Of a stretch of 64,000 nt of DNA, positions 24,767 to 32,994 are shown piece by piece. Where the stretch lies: contig NZ_AZFS01000046.1 of NCBI RefSeq assembly GCF_001434395.1, positions 265,215 to 329,214 on the forward strand, written 5' to 3'. The notes beneath the pieces are model-generated. The model was not told where the DNA came from. It saw only the letters and a list, made by a program, of their open reading frames with translations, and did no database searches. Source of the stretch: Levilactobacillus hammesii DSM 16381. Lineage in GTDB: Bacteria; Bacillota; Bacilli; Lactobacillales; Lactobacillaceae. Made by a program: the position numbers and the translations under genes. The first letter of the stretch is position 1. Every line of letters starts with the position of its first letter.

Positions 24767-25081
24767 ATCGAAAGTGAGCACAAAATTCAATCCGACATCA
24801 TGCTGGAACTGTCGAAGAACGGTTTCACCGTCTTTCGAAGTAACGCTGGCAGGGTTCGGACGGAGTCAGGAGCGATGATCATGCTATTCCCTAGAGGTTT
24901 TCCCGACCTCTGCGGTTTCCGGCATTCAGATGGGCGGTTCTTCTGCCTAGAGATTAAAAATGCTAAGGGGCGGTTGCGAGATGACCAGAAGCTATTCGCA
25001 CAATTCATTAAACCTTTTCCAGTTCTGTACGGGGTAGCTAGAAGTGTGGATGACGCACTGGCAATCGTTGGGGGTGAGTGA
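24767..25081 (+). CDS. VRR-NUC nuclease, apparent ATC start
   Basis: A nuclease of about 104 residues with the VRR-NUC core: EHKIQSDIML, then GFPDLCG and FCLEIKNAKGRLRDDQ, where D, E and K form the PD-(D/E)xK active site. Phage VRR-NUC proteins commonly begin a few residues before EHKIQ. Here a perfect AAAGGAGGT ends seven bases before ATC 24767, and no ATG, GTG or TTG lies nearby in frame; in-frame alternatives are GTG 24662, ATG 24671 or ATG 24734, with weak or no binding sites. So translation may start at ATC. Role: branched DNA processing in replication or recombination. Confidence 0.75.
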   Translation: MESEHKIQSDIMLELSKNGFTVFRSNAGRVRTESGAMIMLFPRGFPDLCGFRHSDGRFFCLEIKNAKGRLRDDQKLFAQFIKPFPVLYGVARSVDDALAIVGGE

Positions 25082-25475
25082 TTTGTCATTAAACAAACTT
25101 CTGCATGAGAAGTTGACGGCGATAGAAAATCAATACGGCTATCAACCGGACAATTGGCCGGAACAGGAGTTAGTTGAGGTACAGGCTTTGGCTGACCGGT
25201 TCAGTGAATCAAGGGTCTATACGAACGCTTGGAATAAACAGTATTTGAAATCACTAATGGAACGTGGATTCTTTATATCCACGATTGCACACAAAATGAA
25301 GCGGAGTCGGACGTGGGTCACAATGCGTGCCATAGACGAAGTGGAGTGGACGATGACGACAGCTGACCGGGACGAGTTAAAGCAGTATTTAAATGATGGC
25401 TGGTCTGTTAATAAAATTAGTCGGAAAATGCAGCGAGACGTGCTGTGGGTTCGTGAAATGAAGGAGAGAGTTTAG
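25074..25475 (+). CDS. Hypothetical phage protein with two HTH-like repeats
   Basis: About 133 residues. Two similar segments, MERGFFISTIAHKMKRSRTW and NDGWSVNKISRKMQRDVLW, look like helix-turn-helix units in tandem. That suggests DNA binding, but I recognise no family. GTG 25074 overlaps the nuclease stop; TTG 25083 is an alternative start. Confidence 0.55.
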   Translation: MSDLSLNKLLHEKLTAIENQYGYQPDNWPEQELVEVQALADRFSESRVYTNAWNKQYLKSLMERGFFISTIAHKMKRSRTWVTMRAIDEVEWTMTTADRDELKQYLNDGWSVNKISRKMQRDVLWVREMKERV

Positions 25476-25477
25476 TT

Positions 25478-25735
25478 ATGAAAATTGTAGATGAACGGTA
25501 CGGCCGTAAGGAAATGACGAGTTATGAAGTGGGACAGGTTATTTGCACGTACGATAATTTCTACTTGATAGTTAGAGAAATGAATACAGCTGAATATGCA
25601 ATGATCAATTTAAGTGACAACGCCATTGCTGCTAAGGGCGACTCATTGGAAAAATTGTTCAAGAAAAATCACGATGAAGCGGACTTTCCAGTGAATGCAA
25701 CTATTACGATTACGGGGGCTGAACATGAAAATTAG
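25478..25735 (+). CDS. Hypothetical phage protein
   Basis: An 85-residue soluble protein with a short beta-rich pattern (YEVGQVICTYDNFYLIVREMN). GAGAG lies upstream of ATG 25478, three bases after the previous stop. Its 3' end overlaps the next gene by 11 bases. No family recognised. Confidence 0.55.
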   Translation: MKIVDERYGRKEMTSYEVGQVICTYDNFYLIVREMNTAEYAMINLSDNAIAAKGDSLEKLFKKNHDEADFPVNATITITGAEHEN

Positions 25736-26195
25736 TGAGCTTAAAGAGCGATTGAAAAAGTACGGATTTACCGTAGCTCGTGATTCGGATAGCTGGTTGA
25801 TTAGCTCTCCAAACAGATGGGGAGTTGCCCACGTTAATATTGATGGCAGCGGATATGAAATTTCGTCTCTACCCATTAAAGCAGCCAGTGTTGTTCTCAA
25901 ATTTATTGCTACTCCAATCGAAGAACGTAGAGATGAAAAACGGTGGAATATTGTCGTTGGACAAGACGTTGATAAGGCAGGTGAGCTTAGTATTTGGCGA
26001 AAACCAGCATATGGGACGGCCGAAAATGGTTTTATTGACGCCCAAGCAAAGCTAAAGAATTTAAAAGCTCCAACCACTATTTTCACCGATTCAGAATTTA
26101 ATCAGCTAATCGAACACCTCAAGGCGTTACCACATGGCGGTATCTACGCCAAGATTGCTGAATTGGGTAAGCGGGAGGTACTACAGAATGATTAA
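25725..26195 (+). CDS. Hypothetical phage protein
   Basis: A 156-residue protein with the N-terminal helix ISELKERLKKYGFTVARD and a central beta-strand region. The ATG 25725 with a GGGGG stretch upstream is preferred over the open extension to 25695. It overlaps both neighbours by a few bases and so is probably translationally coupled. No family recognised. Confidence 0.55.
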   Translation: MKISELKERLKKYGFTVARDSDSWLISSPNRWGVAHVNIDGSGYEISSLPIKAASVVLKFIATPIEERRDEKRWNIVVGQDVDKAGELSIWRKPAYGTAENGFIDAQAKLKNLKAPTTIFTDSEFNQLIEHLKALPHGGIYAKIAELGKREVLQND

Positions 26196-26631
26196 GACCT
26201 ATCGCAAGACGGCGACCATCACCGCCGAGCAGTTCGATGGCAGTGATGAGATGGCTGATAAATATGAATTAATAGACATTGGAACAATGATTGAAGCTCA
26301 TCATAGTCCTGAGCTATATCTAATGGGAGCCACAAAAAAAGTAGTGGTTGGTGATTGGATCATTACCAATAAATTCAATTCTCACGCATTACTTACTAAC
26401 GAAGAGTTCAGACAGATGTATGCCGAGTTGCCGGTGATCCCGAAGGCTGTTGCTGATTGGATTGAGAAGTGTAAGCAAAACGATCAGGCTATTGCGTCTG
26501 CATTGGATCAAACAGCCATGTCTTCCGGAATTTGGGATTATTTCAGAAAATATAGAACCCGTACCCAGTGGATCAGCATGCAAAATACTTTCGCCCGCGC
26601 GTGGCTAGACGGGTACCAGATTGAAGACTAA
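26188..26631 (+). CDS. Conserved phage protein with YRKTATITAEQFDGS start
   Basis: A 147-residue protein. The N-terminal KTYRKTATITAEQFDGSDEM is a pattern found in many uncharacterised Gram-positive phage proteins of this region. The C-terminal half is helical with WIEKCKQNDQAI. GGGAGGT lies eight bases before ATG 26188. Function unknown. Confidence 0.6.
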   Translation: MIKTYRKTATITAEQFDGSDEMADKYELIDIGTMIEAHHSPELYLMGATKKVVVGDWIITNKFNSHALLTNEEFRQMYAELPVIPKAVADWIEKCKQNDQAIASALDQTAMSSGIWDYFRKYRTRTQWISMQNTFARAWLDGYQIED

Positions 26632-26667
26632 TTAGGAATCATATTTTAGATAGAATGGAGAATCGCA

Positions 26668-26895
26668 ATGAATCAAAATGACACACTTACTAAGATGCAC
26701 TATCAAGAATTTGGAAAGAAAAAAATTGAAATCACGCTTGATAAAAATGGTATTCATTTTGACGGCCCAAAGGACATCACAGTTGGATATATGATTAGTA
26801 GCTATCTAATTGATTATTTCTCTAAGGATTTAACTGATCTTGAAAAGATGGCTATGGTTGGCGGAATTAACATCGTAATGAGTGGTTTTAAGTAG
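26668..26895 (+). CDS. Hypothetical phage protein
   Basis: A 75-residue protein, neutral to basic, without a membrane segment. TGGAGA precedes ATG 26668. No family recognised; its place among small genes between the nuclease and the late regulator is the only clue. Confidence 0.5.
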   Translation: MNQNDTLTKMHYQEFGKKKIEITLDKNGIHFDGPKDITVGYMISSYLIDYFSKDLTDLEKMAMVGGINIVMSGFK

Positions 26896-26923
26896 AAAAT
26901 ATAAAACTTGGAGGTACTCACTG

Positions 26924-27181
26924 ATGATAGTTTACAACCGGCTCTACGCTAGTTCGGGGCGTCAGGTAAGGTCACTAGAAGAGCTACAACCCTTTGTCGT
27001 TGGCTTGTGTGCCAGAATTGGTGATCCTATTCGAGATATCCACAGAGTTACTCATGGCGTGAGTCATCGTGGTTCGAAGACTTATCCCACGTATGAATTT
27101 GAACTGATTCATGAGAAGAAGCTTATTGATGGTAGGCTTTTTCGAGAGAAGGTAATTTTTGAGGTGGTTAGCGATGCGTAA
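26924..27181 (+). CDS. Hypothetical phage protein
   Basis: An 85-residue basic protein with the middle segment GDPIRDIHRVTHGVSHRGSK. TTGGAGGT is well placed before ATG 26924. The open frame upstream (from 26882) overlaps the previous gene and is unlikely to be used. Overlaps the next gene by eight bases. No family recognised. Confidence 0.55.
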   Translation: MIVYNRLYASSGRQVRSLEELQPFVVGLCARIGDPIRDIHRVTHGVSHRGSKTYPTYEFELIHEKKLIDGRLFREKVIFEVVSDA

Positions 27182-27383
27182 AAATTCTAGTAAACCAAAG
27201 TGGCTTGAAGTTGAGGGTGTAGGGGGTGAAAAAATTTTAGTGCGACTTAGTCAAGTTAACTTTATCCGTGATAATGGGGATAATACAACGCGATTTTATT
27301 CTAACGATGTTCACTTAGATGCTAAAACTGCGTTCAAGGACATCGAAAAGGTACTGTCCAATGGTGGGGAGGAAGAAAAGTGA
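27174..27383 (+). CDS. Hypothetical phage protein
   Basis: A 69-residue protein with a beta-rich pattern (KILVRLSQVNFIRDNGDNTT) followed by a helix. GAGGTGG precedes ATG 27174. Four-base overlap (GTGA) with the next gene. No family recognised. Confidence 0.5.
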   Translation: MRKNSSKPKWLEVEGVGGEKILVRLSQVNFIRDNGDNTTRFYSNDVHLDAKTAFKDIEKVLSNGGEEEK

Positions 27384-27700
27384 ATGATCTAATCAAAGAT
27401 ATCGAAGACTGGTCAGTGGCTCGTAACTTAAACACCCAGGACGCTGGCAAGCAACTTCTAAAATTAGTCGAGGAGGTCGGTGAACTATCGGCTGCTTACA
27501 ATAAGCGGCAGTTAAACAAAGAGGTAGACAGCGTAGGAGACATTATGGTAGTGCTGACTATCTTCTGCCAGCAACGCGGGCTATCTATCCAAGACTGCCT
27601 AGAATACGCCTACAGACAGATTAGTGGTCGTAAGGGTAAGTTAATTGATGGGGTGTTTGTGAAGGAGGAAGATCTGAATGAAAGCACTGAAAATAATTAG
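27380..27700 (+). CDS. MazG-like nucleotide pyrophosphohydrolase
   Basis: A 106-residue all-alpha NTP pyrophosphatase of the MazG/dUTPase superfamily. The metal-binding pair EEVGE and DSVGD (about residues 32 and 51) is intact. It would hydrolyse a (d)NTP, either to clean the nucleotide pool or to blunt host stress signalling; the substrate is unknown. GTG 27380 follows GGAGGAAG and overlaps the preceding stop. Confidence 0.8.
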   Translation: MNDLIKDIEDWSVARNLNTQDAGKQLLKLVEEVGELSAAYNKRQLNKEVDSVGDIMVVLTIFCQQRGLSIQDCLEYAYRQISGRKGKLIDGVFVKEEDLNESTENN

Positions 27701-27854
27701 TGATGTTATTGAGTTAGTAGCAGCGGTAATTTTTGTTGTCATAGCTGTGTATGCCTTCTGTGTTGGAAACTATTTGCAGAGCTTAACTGCTTTGGGATTT
27801 GTCGCATATTTGCGGTGGTTAAGCGCGGACTGGGGGTATGGGTATGACAACTGA
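27678..27854 (+). CDS. 58-residue membrane protein
   Basis: Two hydrophobic segments (about 12-30 and 33-46) after the start MKALKIISDVIELVAAVIF. GGAGG lies nine bases before ATG 27678. It begins inside the MazG-like gene and ends inside the next one. Function unknown. Confidence 0.5.
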   Translation: MKALKIISDVIELVAAVIFVVIAVYAFCVGNYLQSLTALGFVAYLRWLSADWGYGYDN

Positions 27855-28041
27855 CCAAAAGACTTTCCGCCGCTACCTAATCACCGTTTTCGAAGACCAG
27901 TGTAGCGATATCATTCGAACCATGATGTGGATGAGCAATCACTTCCAGCGGTGGCCGCATACAGTGCGGGTGGCGTATCATCGGCTGTCGATTGCTGAAC
28001 GTAACGCTGTGGTCCGGGAGGTGCTTGTGAATGGCGATTGA
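27838..28041 (+). CDS. Hypothetical phage protein
   Basis: A 67-residue (or 65, from ATG 27844) basic, helical protein with HTVRVAYHRLSIAERNAVVRE, following a GGGGG stretch. It overlaps the neighbours on both sides, including the late regulator start. Function unknown. Confidence 0.5.
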   Translation: MGMTTDQKTFRRYLITVFEDQCSDIIRTMMWMSNHFQRWPHTVRVAYHRLSIAERNAVVREVLVNGD

Positions 28042-28525
28042 TTTATCAGAGGAAACTATTCATAAGATTGTTGATGGGCTGATCACCCGTAGCAAAAGCT
28101 TTTCTAAGTCGGAATCTGAGAAAGAACTGCGCAACACCAAAGAACTTCTGAAAAACTATCGGTTTTTGGAAAATCATTTGGATGTTGCACTACCTAAGAT
28201 TGATGATGACACGCCGTTATCACAATATGAACTGTCTCTGATTTCATTGTTGGGGTATCGTGCGCGCTCTAAAGAAATGTTGGTGTTCGTTAATCAGATT
28301 CTGGATCGGTACAAGGATCTTTGCTTAAAGGGGACACCGGAGCAACGTCGCCGCTACCTGATTATTCGTGAATTGTATATTGAGGGCCCTGGTATCACCC
28401 GAACTAGATTGGCTGAAAGGTTTAGTTGTGACGAGAAGACTATTCGCCGAGACGAACGCAGGGCCATTGATGAACTATCAGTTATGATTTTTGGAGTTGA
28501 TGGTTTGAACGATATGTCCAAATAG
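28031..28525 (+). CDS. ArpU/RinA-type late gene regulator
   Basis: A 164-residue protein. The C-terminal half has a sigma-like helix-turn-helix (GITRTRLAERFSCDEKTIRRDERRA) followed by ELSVMIFG, the ending seen in ArpU/RinA phage activators. Such proteins switch on packaging and structural genes. Its place as the last early gene, right before the terminase region, fits. ATG 28031 after GGGAGGTG. Confidence 0.72.
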   Translation: MAIDLSEETIHKIVDGLITRSKSFSKSESEKELRNTKELLKNYRFLENHLDVALPKIDDDTPLSQYELSLISLLGYRARSKEMLVFVNQILDRYKDLCLKGTPEQRRRYLIIRELYIEGPGITRTRLAERFSCDEKTIRRDERRAIDELSVMIFGVDGLNDMSK

Positions 28526-28602
28526 CGCCGAATATCTGTCCCCAAAGTCCCGAACTAAAGAGTTACTATGATATTGTGAAATAAATCAGATTTGCTTAAC
28601 GT

Positions 28603-28709
28603 ATTGCGGTGGCGGAATAGGTAGACGCAACTGAATATAGGGATAAGAGGCCTTGATGGTTCCTGTATTTGGTCTGCAGACTGTGAGGTGCAAATCCTCG
28701 CCCGCAATG
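28603..28709 (+). tRNA. tRNA-like element with Leu-type D and T arms and an oversized anticodon arm
   Basis: ATTGCGG (28603-28609) pairs exactly with CCGCAAT (28702-28708). T-G follows as positions 8-9, then a D arm GCGGAATAGGTAGACGC with Leu/Ser-type features. The T arm TGAGG, loop TGCAAAT, CCTCG is intact, with one extra base before the acceptor stem. GTCTGCAGAC could be the long variable arm. Between D and variable arms lie about 41 bases instead of 17, forming an extended stem AATATAGG/CCTGTATT. I cannot name an anticodon, and no CCA is encoded. Either a degenerate tRNA or a tRNA mimic. Confidence 0.5.
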
Positions 28710-28833
28710 TTACGTAGTTGATAAGTGTCAACTTTATTCGTTGTCATGAAAGCATTTCTTTAACTAATCCTCGCTTATTCGTAGAAAATTTTGTATAGTT
28801 TTAAATATACGAATTTAGAGAGGGAAGATTTAA

Positions 28834-29211
28834 TTGTTTGATTGGATTACATGGCCGAAAATTGGAACAACAGTCATTGCAACTATTTTAGTTTCATATA
28901 TTCCAAGTGTGAAGAAAGCTATTCTTTGGTTTTTGAAAAAAATGTGGAATGTTTTTAGTCGTATTTGGAAAAACGATATTGTCCGTAAATGGAAAATTAA
29001 TAGGAGAATAAATAAAAACAAAATGACGGTTGGAGATGCGATGTATGTTCTGAAACATGAGGATTCTTTTTCAAAAGACCAGGTAGACAAGGTAGTTAAG
29101 ATTCAAAAAAATGCTATGAAGTTGGCTACGATTCCTAATATGGCAGTGACGCCAGCATCGGAAGTGCTAGAAAAAGTACTAACCAAGCTTAAGAACGAAA
29201 ATGACTCATAA
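28834..29211 (+). CDS. Membrane-anchored basic protein, probable cargo gene
   Basis: A 125-residue protein starting at TTG 28834 after GAGAGGGAAG. A hydrophobic N-terminus (WPKIGTTVIATILVSYIPSV) precedes a strongly basic aromatic stretch (FLKKMWNVFSRIWKND) and a soluble helical tail. AT-rich with different codon use from the terminase genes. It has its own upstream gap and a terminator behind it, so it is an independent unit between early and late genes. Function unknown; cargo such as superinfection exclusion is possible. Confidence 0.5.
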   Translation: MFDWITWPKIGTTVIATILVSYIPSVKKAILWFLKKMWNVFSRIWKNDIVRKWKINRRINKNKMTVGDAMYVLKHEDSFSKDQVDKVVKIQKNAMKLATIPNMAVTPASEVLEKVLTKLKNENDS

Positions 29212-29249
29212 CGAGACTATAATTTTTAAAGAACATTCCTTCAGACTGA

Positions 29250-29275
29250 CCCTAGCAGTAATGCTGGGGTTTTGT
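29250..29275 (+). terminator. Terminator after the 125-residue cargo gene
   Basis: CCCTAGCA, loop GTAA, TGCTGGGG, then TTTT. A perfect 15-base palindrome (TTATACT, T, AGTATAA) follows at 29281-29295 ahead of the next gene and may be an operator. Confidence 0.75.
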
Positions 29276-29318
29276 TATGCTTATACTTAGTATAAATATG
29301 TAAGGGGGATAACGCGTA

Positions 29319-29885
29319 GTGTCTTGGCAAACCTTTGTTCAACCGGCGGTCGTTTCGATCATTGTTTCTGCAATTACAACTTGTCTTGTTGCTCCATGGG
29401 CAGCTTCAAAGTTTAGTAGGAAAAATACTAAGGATCTTGAGAAGAAAAAAGCACTTATTGATACAATTGGCCAATTGATTGGCATAATGGAAAAGATTAA
29501 TGCTTATCTATTTAGATTCGAAGGATATGCTATGAGTACGATTCGTGTGAAAGGTTACCGTGAACCAATGATAGACGCCGAATTTGTGGAGCGATTTGGG
29601 GAATCGGTATCAGAACTAACCATTCTAGTTTCCAATGCTTCTCTCTTTTGGAGAGAGCATGAGGATTATTTTGAAAACATTGGCGACAAAAAAATTATTA
29701 AAGAAGTTGACAGATACTTAAAGCTTGTGACAGAGATAAGGAGAGACGTCCATACCGGGGTTGACGATGTTGCTGGGAAAAAGAAAGAAAAAGTTCTTTA
29801 CCCGGAGATTCCGCCCGATATTTTCTTGTTTGAACCATCTGTATTATTGGGTAAACTCAGATGGAGACTGATTGATAAATATTAA
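29319..29885 (+). CDS. Membrane-anchored helical protein, probable cargo gene
   Basis: A 188-residue protein. One N-terminal hydrophobic helix (residues 8-26) is followed by a basic stop-transfer (SRKNTKDLEKKK) and a long, mostly helical cytoplasmic part. GTG 29319 follows AAGGGGG. AT-rich. Overall layout resembles the cargo protein at 51579-52037 (one helix, then a charged helical domain), though the sequences do not align by eye. Function unknown. Confidence 0.5.
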   Translation: MSWQTFVQPAVVSIIVSAITTCLVAPWAASKFSRKNTKDLEKKKALIDTIGQLIGIMEKINAYLFRFEGYAMSTIRVKGYREPMIDAEFVERFGESVSELTILVSNASLFWREHEDYFENIGDKKIIKEVDRYLKLVTEIRRDVHTGVDDVAGKKKEKVLYPEIPPDIFLFEPSVLLGKLRWRLIDKY

Positions 29886-29901
29886 AAAGGAGGTCTGCAA
29901 A

Positions 29902-30336
29902 ATGCAGAAACTGACCGTAAAACAGCAGAAGTTTGCTGACGAATATATTATTAGCGGTAATGCAACGCAGGCCGCCTTGAATGCTGGTTACTCAAAGAAA
30001 ACCTCGTATTCTATTGGTAATGAGAACCTGAAGAAACCTGAAATAATTTTATATATAGAACGTCGAACTAAAGAGATTTCGGAGTCTAAGATTGCTGACC
30101 AGCAAGAAATCCTGGAATATCTGACTGCTACCATGCGTGGCGAGGAGACCGAGTCAGTGGCTACAGCTAAGGGAATCTACACCGATGTTGAGGTTGGCGC
30201 TAAGGATCGGGTCAAGGCGGCTGAGCTTCTTGGGAAGCGTTTAGCCATGTGGACGGAAAAACGAGACGTAACTGCCACTATCGGTCCCGTGCAGATCACC
30301 GACGACATCCCCGCTGGGAGTGATGAAGATGGCTAA
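29902..30336 (+). CDS. terS: Terminase small subunit
   Basis: A 144-residue protein with the terminase_2 signature: KLTVKQQKFADEYIISGNATQAALNAGYSKKT, an N-terminal DNA-binding helix-turn-helix, then a helical oligomerisation region. It recognises the packaging site and loads the large subunit. AAAAGGAGG lies nine bases before ATG 29902; the frame open from 29872 lacks a site. Overlaps terL. Confidence 0.9.
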   Translation: MQKLTVKQQKFADEYIISGNATQAALNAGYSKKTSYSIGNENLKKPEIILYIERRTKEISESKIADQQEILEYLTATMRGEETESVATAKGIYTDVEVGAKDRVKAAELLGKRLAMWTEKRDVTATIGPVQITDDIPAGSDEDG

Positions 30337-31582
30337 GGTCAGTCTTGCTCACTCAATGGCACCAAGTTTTTACCAGCTTCACCAAGACATCAAGTACCAT
30401 CAACATTCAAATTACTGGCTTTCAGGAGGACGAGGTTCAACTAAGTCCTCTTTTATTTCGCTCGAAATTGTCTTAGGTATCATGAAAGATACGGATGCTA
30501 ACGCGGTAGTCATGCGGCGGTATGCTTCTAACCTACGTGAATCAGTCTATGACCAATACCTATGGGCGATTGACACTCTGGACGTCTCTCATCTGTGGGC
30601 AGACTCCGTGAGCCCTATGCAGCTAACATACATCCCCACCGGGCAGCAGATTCGCTTCAAGGGTGCTGATAAGCCAGAGAAGATTAAGTCACAGAAGTTT
30701 CGCCACGGCTACACAAAGTACAAACACTTTGAAGAAGTTGCCGACTTCAAGGGCTGGAAGGAAATTCGGAACATCAATCAATCACTCAACCGTGGTGGAT
30801 CGAACATCGTTACCTTCTACTCCTACAATCCGCCAGCTTCCGTCAATTCATGGGTTAATCAGGCTAGAGAAGAAGAGGGACGCCGTGAAGATACTTTGGT
30901 ACACGAAAGTGATTACTTGTCAGTACCAAGAAGCTGGCTTGGCAAGGAATTCCTAGCAGATGCTGAACAGCTCAAAAAGGACAATCCGAAGGCCTATGCT
31001 CATGAATATCTGGGTGAGGTTACTGGGACGGGTGCCGAGGTATTCAATAACTTAACTATTCGAGAGATTACAGACGAAGAGATTAGTCGCTTCGATAAAA
31101 TCTATCATGGCATGGACTTCGGTTTTGCCCATGATCCATTATCCTATGGTGATGCATACTGGGACGCGGCAAGACGCCGGGTCTTTTTGTTTAACGAAAT
31201 TTATCAAGTTGGTATGACTAACCGAGAGGCTGTGAAAGCTATCAAGAAGCTTAATCCGATGAATGAAATCATCACCGCTGACTCTGCTGAGCCACGGACT
31301 ATTGCTGAGTTCCGGGATTATGGATTGAACGTTGTTGGTGCTCGCAAGGGACCTGGTAGCCGTGAACATGGCTTCAAATGGCTGCAAGACTTACGTGAGA
31401 TTGTGATTGACCCGGTGCGGTGTCCGAACACAGCCCGTGAGTTCACCAGCTACGAGTTAGCTCGGGATCCTAATGGCAACTTTAAAGCTGGCTATCCTGA
31501 TGGTAACGACCACAGCATTGATAAAACCAGATATGAACTTGAATCACTCATGAAGAAGGGAGGTTTCAGGCCATGGAAATAA
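30329..31582 (+). CDS. terL: Terminase large subunit
   Basis: A 417-residue packaging motor. Walker A is WLSGGRGSTKSS; the nuclease domain has GMDFGFAHDP and ITADSAEPRT, and a late GNDHSIDKTRYELE. It powers DNA packaging and cuts the concatemer. With an SPP1-like portal and gp7 protein next to it, headful packaging is likely but not proven. ATG 30329 has GGGAG eight bases upstream; GTG 30320 and ATG 30323 are too close to that site. Confidence 0.93.
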   Translation: MAKVSLAHSMAPSFYQLHQDIKYHQHSNYWLSGGRGSTKSSFISLEIVLGIMKDTDANAVVMRRYASNLRESVYDQYLWAIDTLDVSHLWADSVSPMQLTYIPTGQQIRFKGADKPEKIKSQKFRHGYTKYKHFEEVADFKGWKEIRNINQSLNRGGSNIVTFYSYNPPASVNSWVNQAREEEGRREDTLVHESDYLSVPRSWLGKEFLADAEQLKKDNPKAYAHEYLGEVTGTGAEVFNNLTIREITDEEISRFDKIYHGMDFGFAHDPLSYGDAYWDAARRRVFLFNEIYQVGMTNREAVKAIKKLNPMNEIITADSAEPRTIAEFRDYGLNVVGARKGPGSREHGFKWLQDLREIVIDPVRCPNTAREFTSYELARDPNGNFKAGYPDGNDHSIDKTRYELESLMKKGGFRPWK

Positions 31583-32994
31583 AGACAATGAAGCAGCTAC
31601 TTAAGAACACTGACGGCCGGCGAGTCAAGTTCGCTAATCAGTTCGACAAATCGCTTCACTACTATTTCAACAAGAACGACATCACCAATCGTAACAACGG
31701 CGAATCTAAGCTGAATGAAGATGGCAAAGACGAGCCGTTACGACGGGCTGACAATCGGGTCAGCAGCAACTTCCACCAACTTTTAGTGGACCAGGAAGCT
31801 GGCTATGTGGCGACGGTGCCTCCGACCGTTGACGTAGAAGATGAAAAGCTCAACGATGAGATTAAGGACGTGCTGGGAGACAACTTCAACCTTCGACTCA
31901 ACCAGATGGTAGTGGATGCTTCCAACGCTGGTGTTGCCTGGCTTCACTATTGGATTGATGAAAGTGGGCAGTTCCGATATGGTATTGTGCCGCCTGATCA
32001 AGTAGTGCCAATCTATTCTAGCGATTTAGACCGTAAGTTACTGGCCCTGAGACGCAGTTACAAGCAGCTTGACTCCGAGACTGGTAAGTACTTTAAGGTT
32101 CATGAGTATTGGACTGACAAGGACGTGACCGTGTTTAAGTCCGAAGCCAATGACTACAGTGACCTGTCTCTGTATAATGACCGCTTCACTCTCTATGATG
32201 TGACGAGTGGGGATGAGACGGGGGCTGGTGCAGTACTGAACCACAGTATGGGGCGAATCCCATTCATTGCTTTCCCTAAGAATAAGTATCAGCGACCAGA
32301 ACTGCTGAAATACAAAGGCCTGATTGACGTTTACGACAACGTGTACAACGGATTCGTTAACGACGTTGATGATATTCAGCAGGTTATCCTGGTTCTTACT
32401 AACTATGGTGGCGAGTCACTCTCTGAGTTTATGAAAGCCCTGAAGGAAGACCATGCCATCAAGATGGATAGCGTTGGCCCTGGTGATAAGTCAGGCGTTG
32501 ACAAGCTGACCATTGATATTCCTGTGGAAGCCCGTAATGCGCTGCTGGAAGTCACCAAGTCAGACCTATTTGTTGAAGCTCAAGGGATTAACCCCGTGGA
32601 CTTCAAAGAAATTGGCAACGCGTCTGGGACGGCTATCAGAGCGCTGTACGGCCACTTGGAACTGAAGGCGTCTATCACTGAATCTTACTTCCGAGACGCT
32701 CTCACAGAGCTTATTCGGGCTATTCTGACGTGGCTTAAAGTGCCTGATGCCGATGGCTGCAAGATTAACCAGACTTGGACACGAACGGCTATCCAGAATG
32801 ACTTGGAGCAGGCACAGATTGTGGCACAGCTTGCCCAATACACTAGCGATGAAGCCATTGCGAAGGCAAACCCGATTGTGGATGATCCACAGCAGGAACT
32901 TCAAGACCGGCAAGACGATATTGTTAAGCATGATGGCTACGATAATCCTGACGCTCTCGATGATGTAGGCGGTGAGGACGATGACGAAGCTTAG
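31573..32994 (+). CDS. Portal protein (SPP1 gp6-like)
   Basis: A 473-residue portal. The SPP1 gp6-type core is visible: ADNRVSSNFHQLLVDQEAGY, then YGIVPPDQVVPIYSSD and GRIPFIAFPKNKYQRPELLKYKGLIDVYD; the end is acidic (VGGEDDDEA). It forms the dodecameric ring at the head vertex. GGGAGG lies nine bases before ATG 31573. It overlaps terL and the next gene. Confidence 0.93.
   Translation: MEIKTMKQLLKNTDGRRVKFANQFDKSLHYYFNKNDITNRNNGESKLNEDGKDEPLRRADNRVSSNFHQLLVDQEAGYVATVPPTVDVEDEKLNDEIKDVLGDNFNLRLNQMVVDASNAGVAWLHYWIDESGQFRYGIVPPDQVVPIYSSDLDRKLLALRRSYKQLDSETGKYFKVHEYWTDKDVTVFKSEANDYSDLSLYNDRFTLYDVTSGDETGAGAVLNHSMGRIPFIAFPKNKYQRPELLKYKGLIDVYDNVYNGFVNDVDDIQQVILVLTNYGGESLSEFMKALKEDHAIKMDSVGPGDKSGVDKLTIDIPVEARNALLEVTKSDLFVEAQGINPVDFKEIGNASGTAIRALYGHLELKASITESYFRDALTELIRAILTWLKVPDADGCKINQTWTRTAIQNDLEQAQIVAQLAQYTSDEAIAKANPIVDDPQQELQDRQDDIVKHDGYDNPDALDDVGGEDDDEA

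Noticed and set aside
28834-29885. Toxin-antitoxin pair made of the two genes before terminase
   Set aside because: Both are membrane-anchored, separated by a terminator, and show no toxin or antitoxin motif.
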